Origin: Macrococcoides epidermidis
GTDB lineage: Bacteria; Bacillota; Bacilli; Staphylococcales; Staphylococcaceae
Direction: 5' to 3' (one strand)
Assembly: GCF_042659445.1 (NCBI RefSeq)
Contig: NZ_JBHSSR010000004.1
DNA: 64,000 nt
The position numbers and the translations under genes were made by a program. The first letter of the stretch is position 1; every line of letters starts with the position of its first letter. Under the pieces are notes generated by a model, which worked only from the letters and a program-made list of their open reading frames with translations, did no database searches and was not told where the DNA came from. Below, piece after piece: positions 50,520 through 58,405 of the stretch.

Positions 50520-51834
50520 AATGAAATATAAAATTGAAACTCAGCATGTCAAAGGATTACCACAGTATAGATACAACACAAAGAATGGTAAACCTGATTG
50601 CATCGTAATGCATGATACTGGAAACGATTCAAGTACCATTGAAGGTGAAGTAAGTTATATGTCGCGTAACTGGAAAAATGCGTTTGTGCATGGTTGGATT
50701 AATGCTGATAAAATAATTGAAACTGCTAATACTGATTTCTTGTGCTGGGGTGGAGGGCCAGGTATCAATCCTTACGCGATACAAGGTGAGTTAGTACATG
50801 AGCATACCAAAGAAAGATTTTTATTATCCATCGATCGATGGATATTTTATTTTGCTTATCAGATGTATTGGTATGATATTGAAGTATATGATGCTACAGA
50901 TGATGGTAATGGAACAGTATTTACACATCACGCAGTATCTAAATTCCGTGGCCATACTGATCATGTTGACCCAATGCCTTATATAAAAGAACGTTCTAAA
51001 AAGTTATTAGGAAAAGAAATAACCTGGTCACAGATTTATAACAAACTAAAAGAATATGTTGATGCATTATATGATGGAGATAGTACTAAAGTTAAAATGA
51101 TTGGTGAAGCGTCTGATAGTAAAGTTGTTAAAAAAGCTCCAAAGAAAACACCAGTTAAAAAGAAAGTTACCACAAAACCTAAAAAAGTTGAAGATATCTA
51201 TATTGTCAAAGAAGGAGATAGCTTATGGAAAATAGCAACGGAATACAAACTGACTATAGATGAATTAAAAAAGCTAAATGGGTTAAAATCGAATTTAATA
51301 TTCGAAAAACAAAAATTAAAAATAAAGAAAGAAAAAAAGGCGCAATCTACTATCAAGCAGAAAGCGCCTTTAAAAATAAACAACCCTAAAAATAAATTAA
51401 CCAAATCGCAAGCAGTTCAATTCGTTAAATTGCTAGAAGGTAATATTTATGACTACGATAAATATGCAGGTGCGCAATGTTTTGATTTAGCAAATGTGTA
51501 TTGGCATGCAATGTACCAACATAAATTAGATGGTATTGCTGCAAAAGATATTCCAACCGCTAACGATTTTACAGGTGAAGCGGTTATATACAATAACACG
51601 CCAGAATTTTTAGCGATGCCTGGGGATTTATGTATTTGGTCAAAACGTTTCGGTATTGATAAATATGGAAAAGGTTGGGGACATGTAGCAATCGTATTAG
51701 AAGCTGATTTAAATACTATTACGGTGTTAGAACAAAATTGGCTTGGTGGTGGTTGGACTATGACAGAACCAGCGACGATAAGAAATCATAAATATGAATA
51801 TGATATGAAATTCATAAGACCACTTTATAGATAG
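50503..51834 (+). CDS. endolysin: amidase-LysM-CHAP
   Basis: 443 residues. An N-terminal Amidase_2 domain (about 20-165) has zinc/catalytic candidates His37, His63 and GHTDHVDP (151-157). A basic linker (KKAPKKTPVKKKVTTKPKK) leads to LysM (about 232-275, VKEGDSLWKIA). A C-terminal CHAP domain (about 305-443) has Cys326, His394 and Asn412. The order is the reverse of the usual staphylococcal CHAP-amidase-SH3b enzyme, and LysM replaces SH3b for wall binding. ATG at 50503 follows GGAG by about 11 nt. Confidence 0.93.
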   Translation: MTKKAKMKYKIETQHVKGLPQYRYNTKNGKPDCIVMHDTGNDSSTIEGEVSYMSRNWKNAFVHGWINADKIIETANTDFLCWGGGPGINPYAIQGELVHEHTKERFLLSIDRWIFYFAYQMYWYDIEVYDATDDGNGTVFTHHAVSKFRGHTDHVDPMPYIKERSKKLLGKEITWSQIYNKLKEYVDALYDGDSTKVKMIGEASDSKVVKKAPKKTPVKKKVTTKPKKVEDIYIVKEGDSLWKIATEYKLTIDELKKLNGLKSNLIFEKQKLKIKKEKKAQSTIKQKAPLKINNPKNKLTKSQAVQFVKLLEGNIYDYDKYAGAQCFDLANVYWHAMYQHKLDGIAAKDIPTANDFTGEAVIYNNTPEFLAMPGDLCIWSKRFGIDKYGKGWGHVAIVLEADLNTITVLEQNWLGGGWTMTEPATIRNHKYEYDMKFIRPLYR

Positions 51835-51838
51835 TTGA

Positions 51839-51876
51839 AACCCTACTTATCATTTGATAGGTAGGGTTATTTTTTT
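51839..51876 (+). terminator. terminator after endolysin
   Basis: AACCCTAC and GTAGGGTT, with an inner TATCA/TGATA stem, then seven Ts. It ends the late operon. Confidence 0.88.
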
Positions 51877-52150
51877 GGCTAAATAGCCGAAATATTGATA
51901 ATTTGGTTATTTAGACGAATGTCGGAATGATATTGTTATGTACTTCCAAGTCTCCCTAAACTTCCGACAGTTTATCCACATACTATGACGTGTTTATTCC
52001 ATTTTATTATTACGTTCCGACAATGTTCCGACAGTTTAGGCGATTATAACCGATTATAACCGATAAAACGCGGAAATATCGAACATAAATCCATTGTATA
52101 AAAACTTTTATAAACGTTGATGTGACAGTATTTATAAAGTTATTCAAAAA
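51877..52150. other. right attachment arm of the prophage
   Basis: This gene-free stretch holds four copies of the arm-type motif TTCCGACA: inverted at 51920-51927, direct at 51962-51969, 52015-52022 and 52026-52033 (the last two 11 bp apart). It also has a tandem CGATTATAAC repeat (52041-52060) and a perfect DnaA box TTATCCACA (51972-51980). With the two copies beside attL, this looks like an attP with integrase arm sites on both sides of the core. Confidence 0.65.
51943..51956 (-). repeat. 14-bp prophage repeat, copy 3 (inverted)
   Basis: CTTCCAAGTCTCCC, the complement of the motif at 4280 and 7850, inside the right attachment arm. Confidence 0.5.
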
Positions 52151-52182
52151 TTATCCACGCGAACAAATGTACTTGTACACAA
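52151..52182 (+). other. attR core
   Basis: Matches attL (2996-3027) at 31 of 32 bases; position 16 is A here and C there. It marks the right end of the prophage. Confidence 0.9.
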
Positions 52183-52332
52183 GTTGTGCACAAAATGTGT
52201 ATAACTTAATGTCAATAGGGAGTATTACACAAAATTAATCATAATATAACACCCTTTTTCTGTGGATAACTAGGATAACTCTGTGGATTAGTGTAATAAA
52301 AGGATTTTTATTGTGTATAACTTTGTGTACAA
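52151..52332. other. DnaA-box cluster between the prophage and the ABC-F gene
   Basis: 9-mers close or equal to TTATCCACA: TTATCCACG (52151), TGTGTATAA (52196), TGTGGATAA (52261, perfect complement), TGTGGATTA (52282), TGTGTATAA (52312), TGTGTACAA (52324). Six in 182 bp, all but the first in the same orientation. Bacillus subtilis is reported to carry DnaA-box clusters away from oriC, one of them near gcp (tsaD) as I recall. The cluster would titrate or regulate DnaA. Confidence 0.65.
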
Positions 52333-52336
52333 AAAT

Positions 52337-52353
52337 AACCGGCTATGCCGGTT
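52337..52353 (-). terminator. terminator of the ABC-F gene
   Basis: AACCGGC and GCCGGTT around a 3-nt loop, followed on the minus strand by ATTTTTG. It overlaps the stop codon. Confidence 0.8.
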
Positions 52354-54268
52354 AATTTTCTAATGTCAATTCTAATTCTGTCCACTGTTCGACTTTTTGT
52401 TCGAGTGTTTGATTTAATGCAATAAGTTCTTCATTTAAAGCATGAGATTTTTCATGGTCGTTAAATACTTCTGGTTGCGTAAGTCGTTCCTCTATACTAC
52501 TAATTTGACTTTCCAGGTGCTGAATATCTTTTTCTGTATTTTCTAATTGACGTTCTAGTTTACGTCTTTCTTTTTGGTTCGCTTTAAAGTCATCGTTAGT
52601 CGTTTCTTTAGTAATTTGCTTTGACTCCTGTTCGATTAAGCTTTCATGCGCTAATCGTTCTTCTTCTTTTTCGATAAAATATGAATAGTCGCCGAGGAAT
52701 AGCTTTCCACCCTTATCTGTCATCTGGAATATCTTTGTCGCTATTTTATTGATGAAATAACGATCATGGCTGACAAATAACAAGGTTCCTGGATAATGGA
52801 TAAGTGCATCCTCCAGCACTTCTTTTGCATCGATATCGAGGTGGTTAGTCGGCTCATCAAGAATTAACACATTGTTTTCTTCAAGACTAAGTTTAGCAAG
52901 TTGTAATCTCGCTTTTTCTCCACCTGATAAGTCATTGATGATCTTTTTCACATCATCCTGAACGAATAGAAAGCGTCCCAGTACAGTACGAATATCTTTT
53001 TCAGGCATTGTTGGATAGTACTGCCATAATTCTTCTAGTACAGTATTATTTGAAGAAAATTCTGCTTGCTTTTGATCGTAATAGCCGATTGAAAGATTAG
53101 CACCATACTTAATGTCACCGTGTAGTGCAGTTAACTGTTTGGCGATGGTTTTAATAAGCGTTGTTTTACCGATACCGTTTGGCCCAATAAATGCGACAGC
53201 ATCCTGTTTTTTTATATCTAAGTTTAAATGTTCAGCAAGTGGCGTATCATAGCCGATAGCAAGGTCATCGATACGTAATACGTCATTTCCTGTTTCTTTC
53301 TGAATATTAAATCTTAAATTCATAGAATGATCGTCTTGTTTCGGAATATCAATCTTTGTCATCTTCTCAAGTACTTTACGACGTGATTTCGCCATACCAC
53401 TCGTTGACGCACGTGTAATATTTTTTTGGACAAAGGTTTCCAAACGTTTAATCTCAGCCTGTTGTCGCTCATACTGTGCCTGCATCTTTTCGTAAAATTG
53501 ATCACGTTGTTCAATGAATTTTGAATAGTTACCTATATATTTCTGAACTTGTCCTAGTGCAACATCATATACTGTATTAACAACTTTATCTAAAAAGTAA
53601 CGGTCGTGTGAAATAATTACGATGGCACCATCATACGTCGTTAAATAATTTTCGAGCCAGGCAGTTGTATCCATGTCGAGATGGTTAGTAGGCTCATCGA
53701 GAAGCAGTAAGTCAGGATTATGAAGTAGCATTTCAGCAAGAGCAAGACGTGTCTTTTGTCCACCTGAAAATGTATCGATTTTCTGGTCAAAGTCTTCAGG
53801 TTTGAAGTTGAGACCTGTGAGCACTGTCTTTATTTTTGTTTCATAAAGATAGCCATCCTGAGCTTCAAATTGTTGCTGTAATTTCTCATAACTCGTTAAT
53901 TTTTCCTGATATGCATCCGTGTGTGCATTATGACTTTCTTCGCTTAAATACAAAGCGATTTTGTCTAATTCCTGCTGCATTTTTTCCAGATGAAGGAACG
54001 GCTTTTTCATCGCTTCGTAGACGGTTCCTTCTGCATTCAAAGTCATTTGCTGAGTAAGATAGCCTAGTCTGATATTTTTAGCCATTGAAAGATTACCAGT
54101 ATCGTAATCTTCAGTGCCAGCTAGAATCTTCATTAAAGTGGTTTTACCAGCACCATTTCTTCCGACAATAGCGATACGGTCGTTAGATTTAACTTCGAAT
54201 TTCACATTCGAAAATATATTTTCACCTGAGTAGGATTTAGTTAAATTGCTTGCTTGTAATAATATCAA
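52352..54268 (-). CDS. ABC-F family ribosome-associated ATPase (YdiF-like)
   Basis: 638 residues with two ABC domains and no membrane part. The first has Walker A GRNGAGKTT and signature FSGGQKTRLALAEML, with LLLLDEPTNHLDMDT. The second has GPNGIGKTT, LSGGEKARLQLAKL and LILDEPTNHLDIDA. The inter-domain linker is basic (TRASTSGMAKSRRKVLEKM) and a C-terminal coiled coil spans about 545-635. ABC-F proteins act on the ribosome E site to rescue or modulate translation. It lies between tsaD and rex as in staphylococci. Position does not suggest antibiotic resistance. Confidence 0.92.
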   Translation of the reverse strand: MILLQASNLTKSYSGENIFSNVKFEVKSNDRIAIVGRNGAGKTTLMKILAGTEDYDTGNLSMAKNIRLGYLTQQMTLNAEGTVYEAMKKPFLHLEKMQQELDKIALYLSEESHNAHTDAYQEKLTSYEKLQQQFEAQDGYLYETKIKTVLTGLNFKPEDFDQKIDTFSGGQKTRLALAEMLLHNPDLLLLDEPTNHLDMDTTAWLENYLTTYDGAIVIISHDRYFLDKVVNTVYDVALGQVQKYIGNYSKFIEQRDQFYEKMQAQYERQQAEIKRLETFVQKNITRASTSGMAKSRRKVLEKMTKIDIPKQDDHSMNLRFNIQKETGNDVLRIDDLAIGYDTPLAEHLNLDIKKQDAVAFIGPNGIGKTTLIKTIAKQLTALHGDIKYGANLSIGYYDQKQAEFSSNNTVLEELWQYYPTMPEKDIRTVLGRFLFVQDDVKKIINDLSGGEKARLQLAKLSLEENNVLILDEPTNHLDIDAKEVLEDALIHYPGTLLFVSHDRYFINKIATKIFQMTDKGGKLFLGDYSYFIEKEEERLAHESLIEQESKQITKETTNDDFKANQKERRKLERQLENTEKDIQHLESQISSIEERLTQPEVFNDHEKSHALNEELIALNQTLEQKVEQWTELELTLEN

Positions 54269-54331
54269 GTTATTTCACCTCACTTTCATTGTACATGAAG
54301 GACGATGAGGTGGGAATGTTTTAATCAGTTT

Positions 54332-54399
54332 TGTGAAATTTCACATAGTCAATTAATATGTTAAGTGTTATAATCAAAAGTGATGTGAAATCTATCACA
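54332..54399 (+). promoter_or_regulatory. rex promoter with two operator-like dyads
   Basis: TATAAT at 54369-54374 with TAGTCA 17 bp upstream. TGTGAAATCTATCACA (54384-54399) fits the Rex operator layout TGTGAAAT-ATTTCACA; a shorter perfect dyad TGTGAAATTTCACA (54332-54345) lies before the -35. Together they suggest NADH-responsive autoregulation. Confidence 0.65.
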
Positions 54400-54424
54400 A
54401 ATTTACTTGAAACAGGTGAGTAGG

Positions 54425-55057
54425 ATGTCAAAGGACGAAATAAAGATTCCTAAAGCCACACTAAAGAGACTTCCTTTATATTATCGTTTTGTGAATACGT
54501 TATATAATTCAAATGTGGAAAGAGTCAGTAGTAAGGAGCTAAGTGAAGGCTTACAAATTGATTCGGCAACAATACGAAGAGATTTTTCTTATTTTGGTGA
54601 GCTAGGAAAAAAAGGATATGGCTACAACGTTAACTTTTTATTAAACTTTTTTAAGACAACTTTGCAGCAGGACATGATTACAAAAGTTGCAATTATCGGA
54701 GTAGGGAATCTGGGAACTGCACTTGTTAATTATAATTTCTCGATCAATGATCGCATGAAGATTACAGCAGCCTTTGATACAAGCTCAACTTCTATCGGAA
54801 AGACGATTGGGAAGATTACTGTCGAAGATATGAAGGATTTCGAAAAAATTGTTGAAGAAACAGGCATTCAAGTTGTAATATTAACAGTACCAGGTGCGGT
54901 TGCACAAGACGTGGCAAATAGAGTGACAAAAGCACAAATAAAAGGTATATTAAACTTTACACCAGAACGTTTAACAGTACCAAATGGGGTGCACGTGCAT
55001 CACATCGATTTAGGTGTTGAATTACAGTCGCTAATATTCTTTATGAAAAATCATTAG
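54425..55057 (+). CDS. rex: redox-sensing repressor Rex
   Basis: 210 residues. The winged helix (about 10-75, SSKELSEGLQIDSATIRRDFSYFGELGKKGYGYN) is followed by a Rossmann domain (VAIIGVGNLGTAL at about 88-100). Rex represses fermentation and anaerobic genes when NAD+ is high and lets go on NADH. ATG at 54425 is chosen for its ribosome site and match to family length. Operator-like dyads lie in its own promoter. Confidence 0.96.
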   Translation: MSKDEIKIPKATLKRLPLYYRFVNTLYNSNVERVSSKELSEGLQIDSATIRRDFSYFGELGKKGYGYNVNFLLNFFKTTLQQDMITKVAIIGVGNLGTALVNYNFSINDRMKITAAFDTSSTSIGKTIGKITVEDMKDFEKIVEETGIQVVILTVPGAVAQDVANRVTKAQIKGILNFTPERLTVPNGVHVHHIDLGVELQSLIFFMKNH

Positions 55058-55069
55058 GGGGTAAAATAG

Positions 55070-55267
55070 ATGTTATTTGTAAATACAGTTGGTATGATAT
55101 CACCTGCAATTGCTATTTTCTTAGGGATTATCGCGTTAATTATTTTCGGACCTAAGAAATTACCAGAATTCGGTCGTGCGATGGGTACATCTTTAAAAGA
55201 ATTTAAAGATGCAACAGATGGTATTATGAAAGATCATGACGATAAAGATAACAAAGACGTAAAATAA
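55070..55267 (+). CDS. tatA: Sec-independent translocase TatA
   Basis: 65 residues: a membrane helix (ISPAIAIFLGIIALIIF) then the FGPKKLPEFGRAMG hinge and amphipathic helix, and an acidic tail. TatA oligomers form the pore for folded proteins. AGGGGG precedes the ATG. It stands directly before tatC, a minimal TatAC system as in other Gram-positives. Confidence 0.95.
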   Translation: MLFVNTVGMISPAIAIFLGIIALIIFGPKKLPEFGRAMGTSLKEFKDATDGIMKDHDDKDNKDVK

Positions 55268-55278
55268 TTTAGAATTTC

Positions 55279-55307
55279 AAAACGGCGACAGTGTTTGCCG
55301 TTTTTTT
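55279..55307 (+). terminator. hairpin between tatA and tatC
   Basis: AAAACGGC and GCCGTTTT around 10 nt, followed by more Ts. It looks like an intrinsic terminator that would lower tatC relative to tatA expression. Confidence 0.7.
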
Positions 55308-55328
55308 ATGAGGAGGTCCATTCCTTTG

Positions 55329-56084
55329 ATGAATAAAGATGATTTAACCGTTGTTGAGCATTTGGATGAATTGCGTAAACGCATTATGGTCGTGCTCTAT
55401 TGTTTAGTAGCTGGGACGGCAGTAGGATTTTACTTTGGTAAACCTGTTACGAAATTCTTAACAAAAGATGATGTTCCTAAAGGTATTGAGTTGCACTATT
55501 TTAAAGTTAGTGATCCGTTAACAATTTATATTACAGTGATTATGATTATTGCACTGATCATTATATCTCCAGTCATTTTATATCAGTTATGGGCATTTAT
55601 CTCTCCGGGATTACATCCAAAAGAACGCCGTGCAACATTATCATACATTCCAATCAGTTTAATTTTATTTCTAGCAGGACTTAGTTTTAGTTATTTTTAT
55701 GTATTTCCTTATTTGATTCAGTTCACGATTGGACTTGCGAGTGAGATGGGTGTAAATCAGATGATCGGTGTTAGGGAGTATTTCAACGAAATGCTGAGAT
55801 TTACGATTCCATTCGGATTCTTGTTCCAGTTACCGATACTGTTGTTGTTTTTAACAAGACTTGGTATTGTAACACCGATGTTCTTAAAGAAAAATCGAAA
55901 ATACGCGTATTTTGCTTTATTTGTGATTACTGCATTAATTTCACCGCCGGATTTAATTTCATATTTGATGTTCTCATTTCCAATGTTGTTATTATACGAA
56001 GTGAGCATACAAATCAGTAAGATTGGGTATCGTCAATTTTTAAAAGGTGAACAACGTTTAATTGAAGAAGAACTAATGGACTAA
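55329..56084 (+). CDS. tatC: Sec-independent translocase TatC
   Basis: 251 residues, six membrane spans. The family start VVEHLDELRKRIMV and FISPGLHPKERR are visible, with later spans LFQLPILLLFLTRLGIV and FVITALISPPDLISYLMFSFPM. TatC binds the twin-arginine signal. ATG at 55329 is 12 nt from AGGAGG, and TTG at 55326 is 9 nt away, so either may start it. Confidence 0.95.
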   Translation: MNKDDLTVVEHLDELRKRIMVVLYCLVAGTAVGFYFGKPVTKFLTKDDVPKGIELHYFKVSDPLTIYITVIMIIALIIISPVILYQLWAFISPGLHPKERRATLSYIPISLILFLAGLSFSYFYVFPYLIQFTIGLASEMGVNQMIGVREYFNEMLRFTIPFGFLFQLPILLLFLTRLGIVTPMFLKKNRKYAYFALFVITALISPPDLISYLMFSFPMLLLYEVSIQISKIGYRQFLKGEQRLIEEELMD

Positions 56085-56110
56085 CCACTCTGGAGAGTGG
56101 TTAGTTTTTT
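56083..56110 (+). terminator. terminator after tatC
   Basis: AACCACTCT and AGAGTGGTT pair directly after the tatC stop, followed by AGTTTTTT. Confidence 0.85.
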
Positions 56111-56120
56111 GATGTTTAGT

Positions 56121-56370
56121 GGAAAAAACTTCAAACAAGTGCCCACTTGGAATCAGAAGTGTGCACGAACAGGAAAAAACTTCAAACAAATGCCCACATC
56201 AAATCAGAAGTGTGCACGAACAGGAAAAAACTTCAAACAAGTGCCCACATGGAATCAGAAGTGTGCACGAACAGGAAAAAACTTCAAACAAATGCCCACA
56301 TCAAATCAGAAGTGTGCATGAACAGGAAAAAACTTCAAACAAATGCCCACATCAAATCAGAAGTGTGCAT
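56121..56370. repeat. 51-bp tandem repeat, five copies
   Basis: Copies start at 56123, 56174, 56225, 56276 and 56327 (the last is 48 bp long). Each has AAAAAACTTCAAACAA, then (G/A)TGCCCAC, 12 bp, and GTGTGCA(C/T), an imperfect inverted repeat able to form a hairpin. Variants alternate A-B-A-B-B, so a 102-bp dimer was duplicated. There are no spacers. All three forward frames stay open only because 51 is a multiple of three. It lies between convergent tatC and the NERD gene. Confidence 0.9.
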
Positions 56371-56391
56371 CTATACCCATTAATATCCAAC

Positions 56392-57285
56392 TCAAATTTG
56401 ATATGTACCCTCTTTATCTGTACGTTTTAAATTTTTCCTGATAAAACGCTCGATTTTGTAGTTTCTCCCATCACTTCCCGTAATAAACTTCGTAAATTTA
56501 CCAACTTTCACACTGCCCACTTTATGAATTGCACAATATTCTTTCAGTGCATAGTGCATCACATCATTAAAACTATAAATTTCATGACAGCATGGCATCT
56601 TTATCAGATTAGAAAATTCTACGTCTTGCACAACAGCACATTTCGGACATTTCAGACCTTTAAAAAACACAGCTTCTGTAATATCCAGTTCAACACTATG
56701 GATTGATTCTGATCGATGTGCTTTCACAAGCAATTCTGCAATATCATAGTCCACTTCCATTATAGGGTGCATCTTTAATTCATGAAATGATGACTGCAAT
56801 TCGTTTGCGTGTAACAAGCGTGGATGTCTACCGTCATTTTTAAACGTCACATCATTATTTACAAATACAAAAAACCCCACAACTGTAAAGTTCACGCCGA
56901 AATGCTTCCATATATAATTCCTTAAAAAAGTTTCAGATCTGCTGATCTGTAAATCAGGATTTTCAATCTCTTTATAACCGTGATAGAATTTGCCATCTTG
57001 ATAACGAGAATCCCTCGTATAGTATTTCGCGTCTAATATATATGCACTTTGATTCACGATAACGATTGTATCGAACTGTCGTTCAATCTTACCATCTAAC
57101 AATCTTAAATCCTGAATGACTAATGCATTTCCGAAATTTACACGACTAACAATACGATCAAGCAGTTGCTCGCCGTAATAGCCTTTTAATTCTAATTCAT
57201 AATCGGATAAATCGAGATTACTGCGTCCTTTGAGGTGGTGTAACTGAAGCAAAGAAGAGGAAGGTTGTCTTGTTTTGATAATCAT
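56392..57285 (-). CDS. NERD-domain protein with zinc ribbon
   Basis: 297 residues. The NERD (nuclease-related) domain covers about 30-160: KGYYGEQLLDRIV, IERQFDTIVIVNQSAYILDAKYYT with the Asp and Asp-Ala-Lys of the restriction-like fold, and DLQISRSETFLRNYIW. A zinc ribbon follows (CPKC at about 213, PCCHE at about 231). ATG at 57285 follows AGGAGA. NERD proteins are thought to act in DNA processing; the substrate is unknown. It is convergent with tatC across the tandem repeat. Confidence 0.88.
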   Translation of the reverse strand: MIIKTRQPSSSLLQLHHLKGRSNLDLSDYELELKGYYGEQLLDRIVSRVNFGNALVIQDLRLLDGKIERQFDTIVIVNQSAYILDAKYYTRDSRYQDGKFYHGYKEIENPDLQISRSETFLRNYIWKHFGVNFTVVGFFVFVNNDVTFKNDGRHPRLLHANELQSSFHELKMHPIMEVDYDIAELLVKAHRSESIHSVELDITEAVFFKGLKCPKCAVVQDVEFSNLIKMPCCHEIYSFNDVMHYALKEYCAIHKVGSVKVGKFTKFITGSDGRNYKIERFIRKNLKRTDKEGTYQI

Positions 57286-57383
57286 AAAGTCTCCTGTTAG
57301 ATATTCAATGATCAATACACTCTCTTTATATCACGAATTTCTAAAACATGCTAAAATAAAGTCAATATGTAAGGGGTGGCAGC

Positions 57384-58358
57384 ATGAATAATATATTAGA
57401 TATTGCGAATCTCGCTGGCGTTTCAAAAAGCACCGTCTCAAGATATTTAAACGGTGGTTCAGTAAGTGAGAAGACGAGACAGAAAATTGATAAAATTGTA
57501 CAGGAAACGGGTTTCAAGCCTAACCAGTTTGCACAAAGTTTAAAAGCGAAGCGCACGAATATGATAGGTGTTATCGTACCCCGTCTAAACTCATTTGCTT
57601 CTAATGAAACGTTACTCGGTATTGAAACGACACTACGCCGTCAAAACTATCAAACTTTAATTGCTAATACAGATTTGTCTATTGATTTAGAGTTAAATGC
57701 GATTAAGACTTTTCATACGAGTAAAGTTGATGGCATCATTCTGCTAGCTACGACTTTAACAGAGGTACATATTGAACACATCGAATCTTTAGATAAACCT
57801 TTTCTGCTTATCGGTCAGCAAGATGCACATATTCACTCAATTATTCAGAATGATTATGCAGCAGGCATAAAGATCGGTAAATATTTTAAAAATCTCGAAT
57901 ATCAAAATATCGCTTATCTTGGTGTGCCTGAAACGGATATTGCAGTTGGCCAAAAAAGAAAACAAGGTGTAATCAAAGGGTTTGGGCAAACCATCCCATT
58001 ATATGAAACGACCTTTAAACTTCAAGACGCAACAGAAGCTGCAAAGCAGTTAGTAGAAAAATATGATGCACTTATTTGTGCGACAGATAATATCGCACTT
58101 GGCGTATTGAAAGCAGCCCAACAACAAAAAGTAAAAGTACCTGAGCAACTATCGATCACTGGATTTGGGGGTTATGAAACGACATCTATTGTGACACCGA
58201 TGATCACGACGATTAAATTTCCGTATTTTGAGACAGGTGAGTTAGCAGCTAAATCAATGCTCGATTTAATTGACGAAAAAGAGGTGCCGTTACTTCAGGA
58301 AATGTCGTTTGAATTAGAAGAAAAAGAAAGCGTTGACAAAAAAGCAGTACAAGCATAA
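57384..58358 (+). CDS. scrR: LacI-family sucrose operon repressor
   Basis: 324 residues. The LacI HTH (about 1-55) reads ILDIANLAGVSKSTVSRYLNGGSVSEKTRQKI. The periplasmic-binding-protein-like sugar domain follows (MIGVIVPRLNSFASNETLLGIE...). AAGGGG precedes the ATG. Adjacent sucrose genes and the palindrome before scrB support control by sucrose-6-phosphate or fructose. The scrB promoter lies inside its 3' end. Confidence 0.92.
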   Translation: MNNILDIANLAGVSKSTVSRYLNGGSVSEKTRQKIDKIVQETGFKPNQFAQSLKAKRTNMIGVIVPRLNSFASNETLLGIETTLRRQNYQTLIANTDLSIDLELNAIKTFHTSKVDGIILLATTLTEVHIEHIESLDKPFLLIGQQDAHIHSIIQNDYAAGIKIGKYFKNLEYQNIAYLGVPETDIAVGQKRKQGVIKGFGQTIPLYETTFKLQDATEAAKQLVEKYDALICATDNIALGVLKAAQQQKVKVPEQLSITGFGGYETTSIVTPMITTIKFPYFETGELAAKSMLDLIDEKEVPLLQEMSFELEEKESVDKKAVQA

Positions 58359-58389
58359 AATGACACTAAATAGAATGGAACCGGTACCA
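58333..58389 (+). promoter_or_regulatory. scrBK promoter and ScrR operator
   Basis: A consensus TTGACA (58333-58338), 17 bp, TAAAAT (58356-58361), placed within the last codons of scrR. TGGAACCGGTACCA (58376-58389), a LacI-type dyad with 12 of 14 symmetric bases, lies just downstream, where repressor would block initiation or early elongation. Confidence 0.8.
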
Positions 58390-58405
58390 AAAAAGGAGTA
58401 TATAT

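Larger units (their letters stand above)
2996..52182. mobile_element. complete siphophage prophage (about 49.2 kb)
   Basis: The boundaries are set by a 32-bp repeat at both ends, with the integrase gene 34 bp inside the left copy and the lysis genes nearest the right copy. Modules run in standard order: lysogeny, replication, late regulation, packaging, head, tail, lysis. All essential morphogenesis genes are open. The one clear lesion is a single-base frameshift in an accessory methyltransferase. Head and packaging genes are of HK97/cos type, with an HNH endonuclease, a P27-like TerS and a ClpP-type protease. Confidence 0.95.

Noticed and set aside
52352..54268. ABC-F gene as an antibiotic-resistance determinant carried by the phage
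   Set aside because: It lies outside attR, in the conserved host position between tsaD and rex, and looks like the housekeeping YdiF type.
56121..56370. CRISPR array
   Set aside because: The units abut without unique spacers and there are no cas genes.
56097..56430. Three overlapping plus-strand open frames across the tandem repeat
   Set aside because: They are open only because the 51-bp unit is a multiple of three and stop-free; no frame has a ribosome site or non-repetitive protein sequence.
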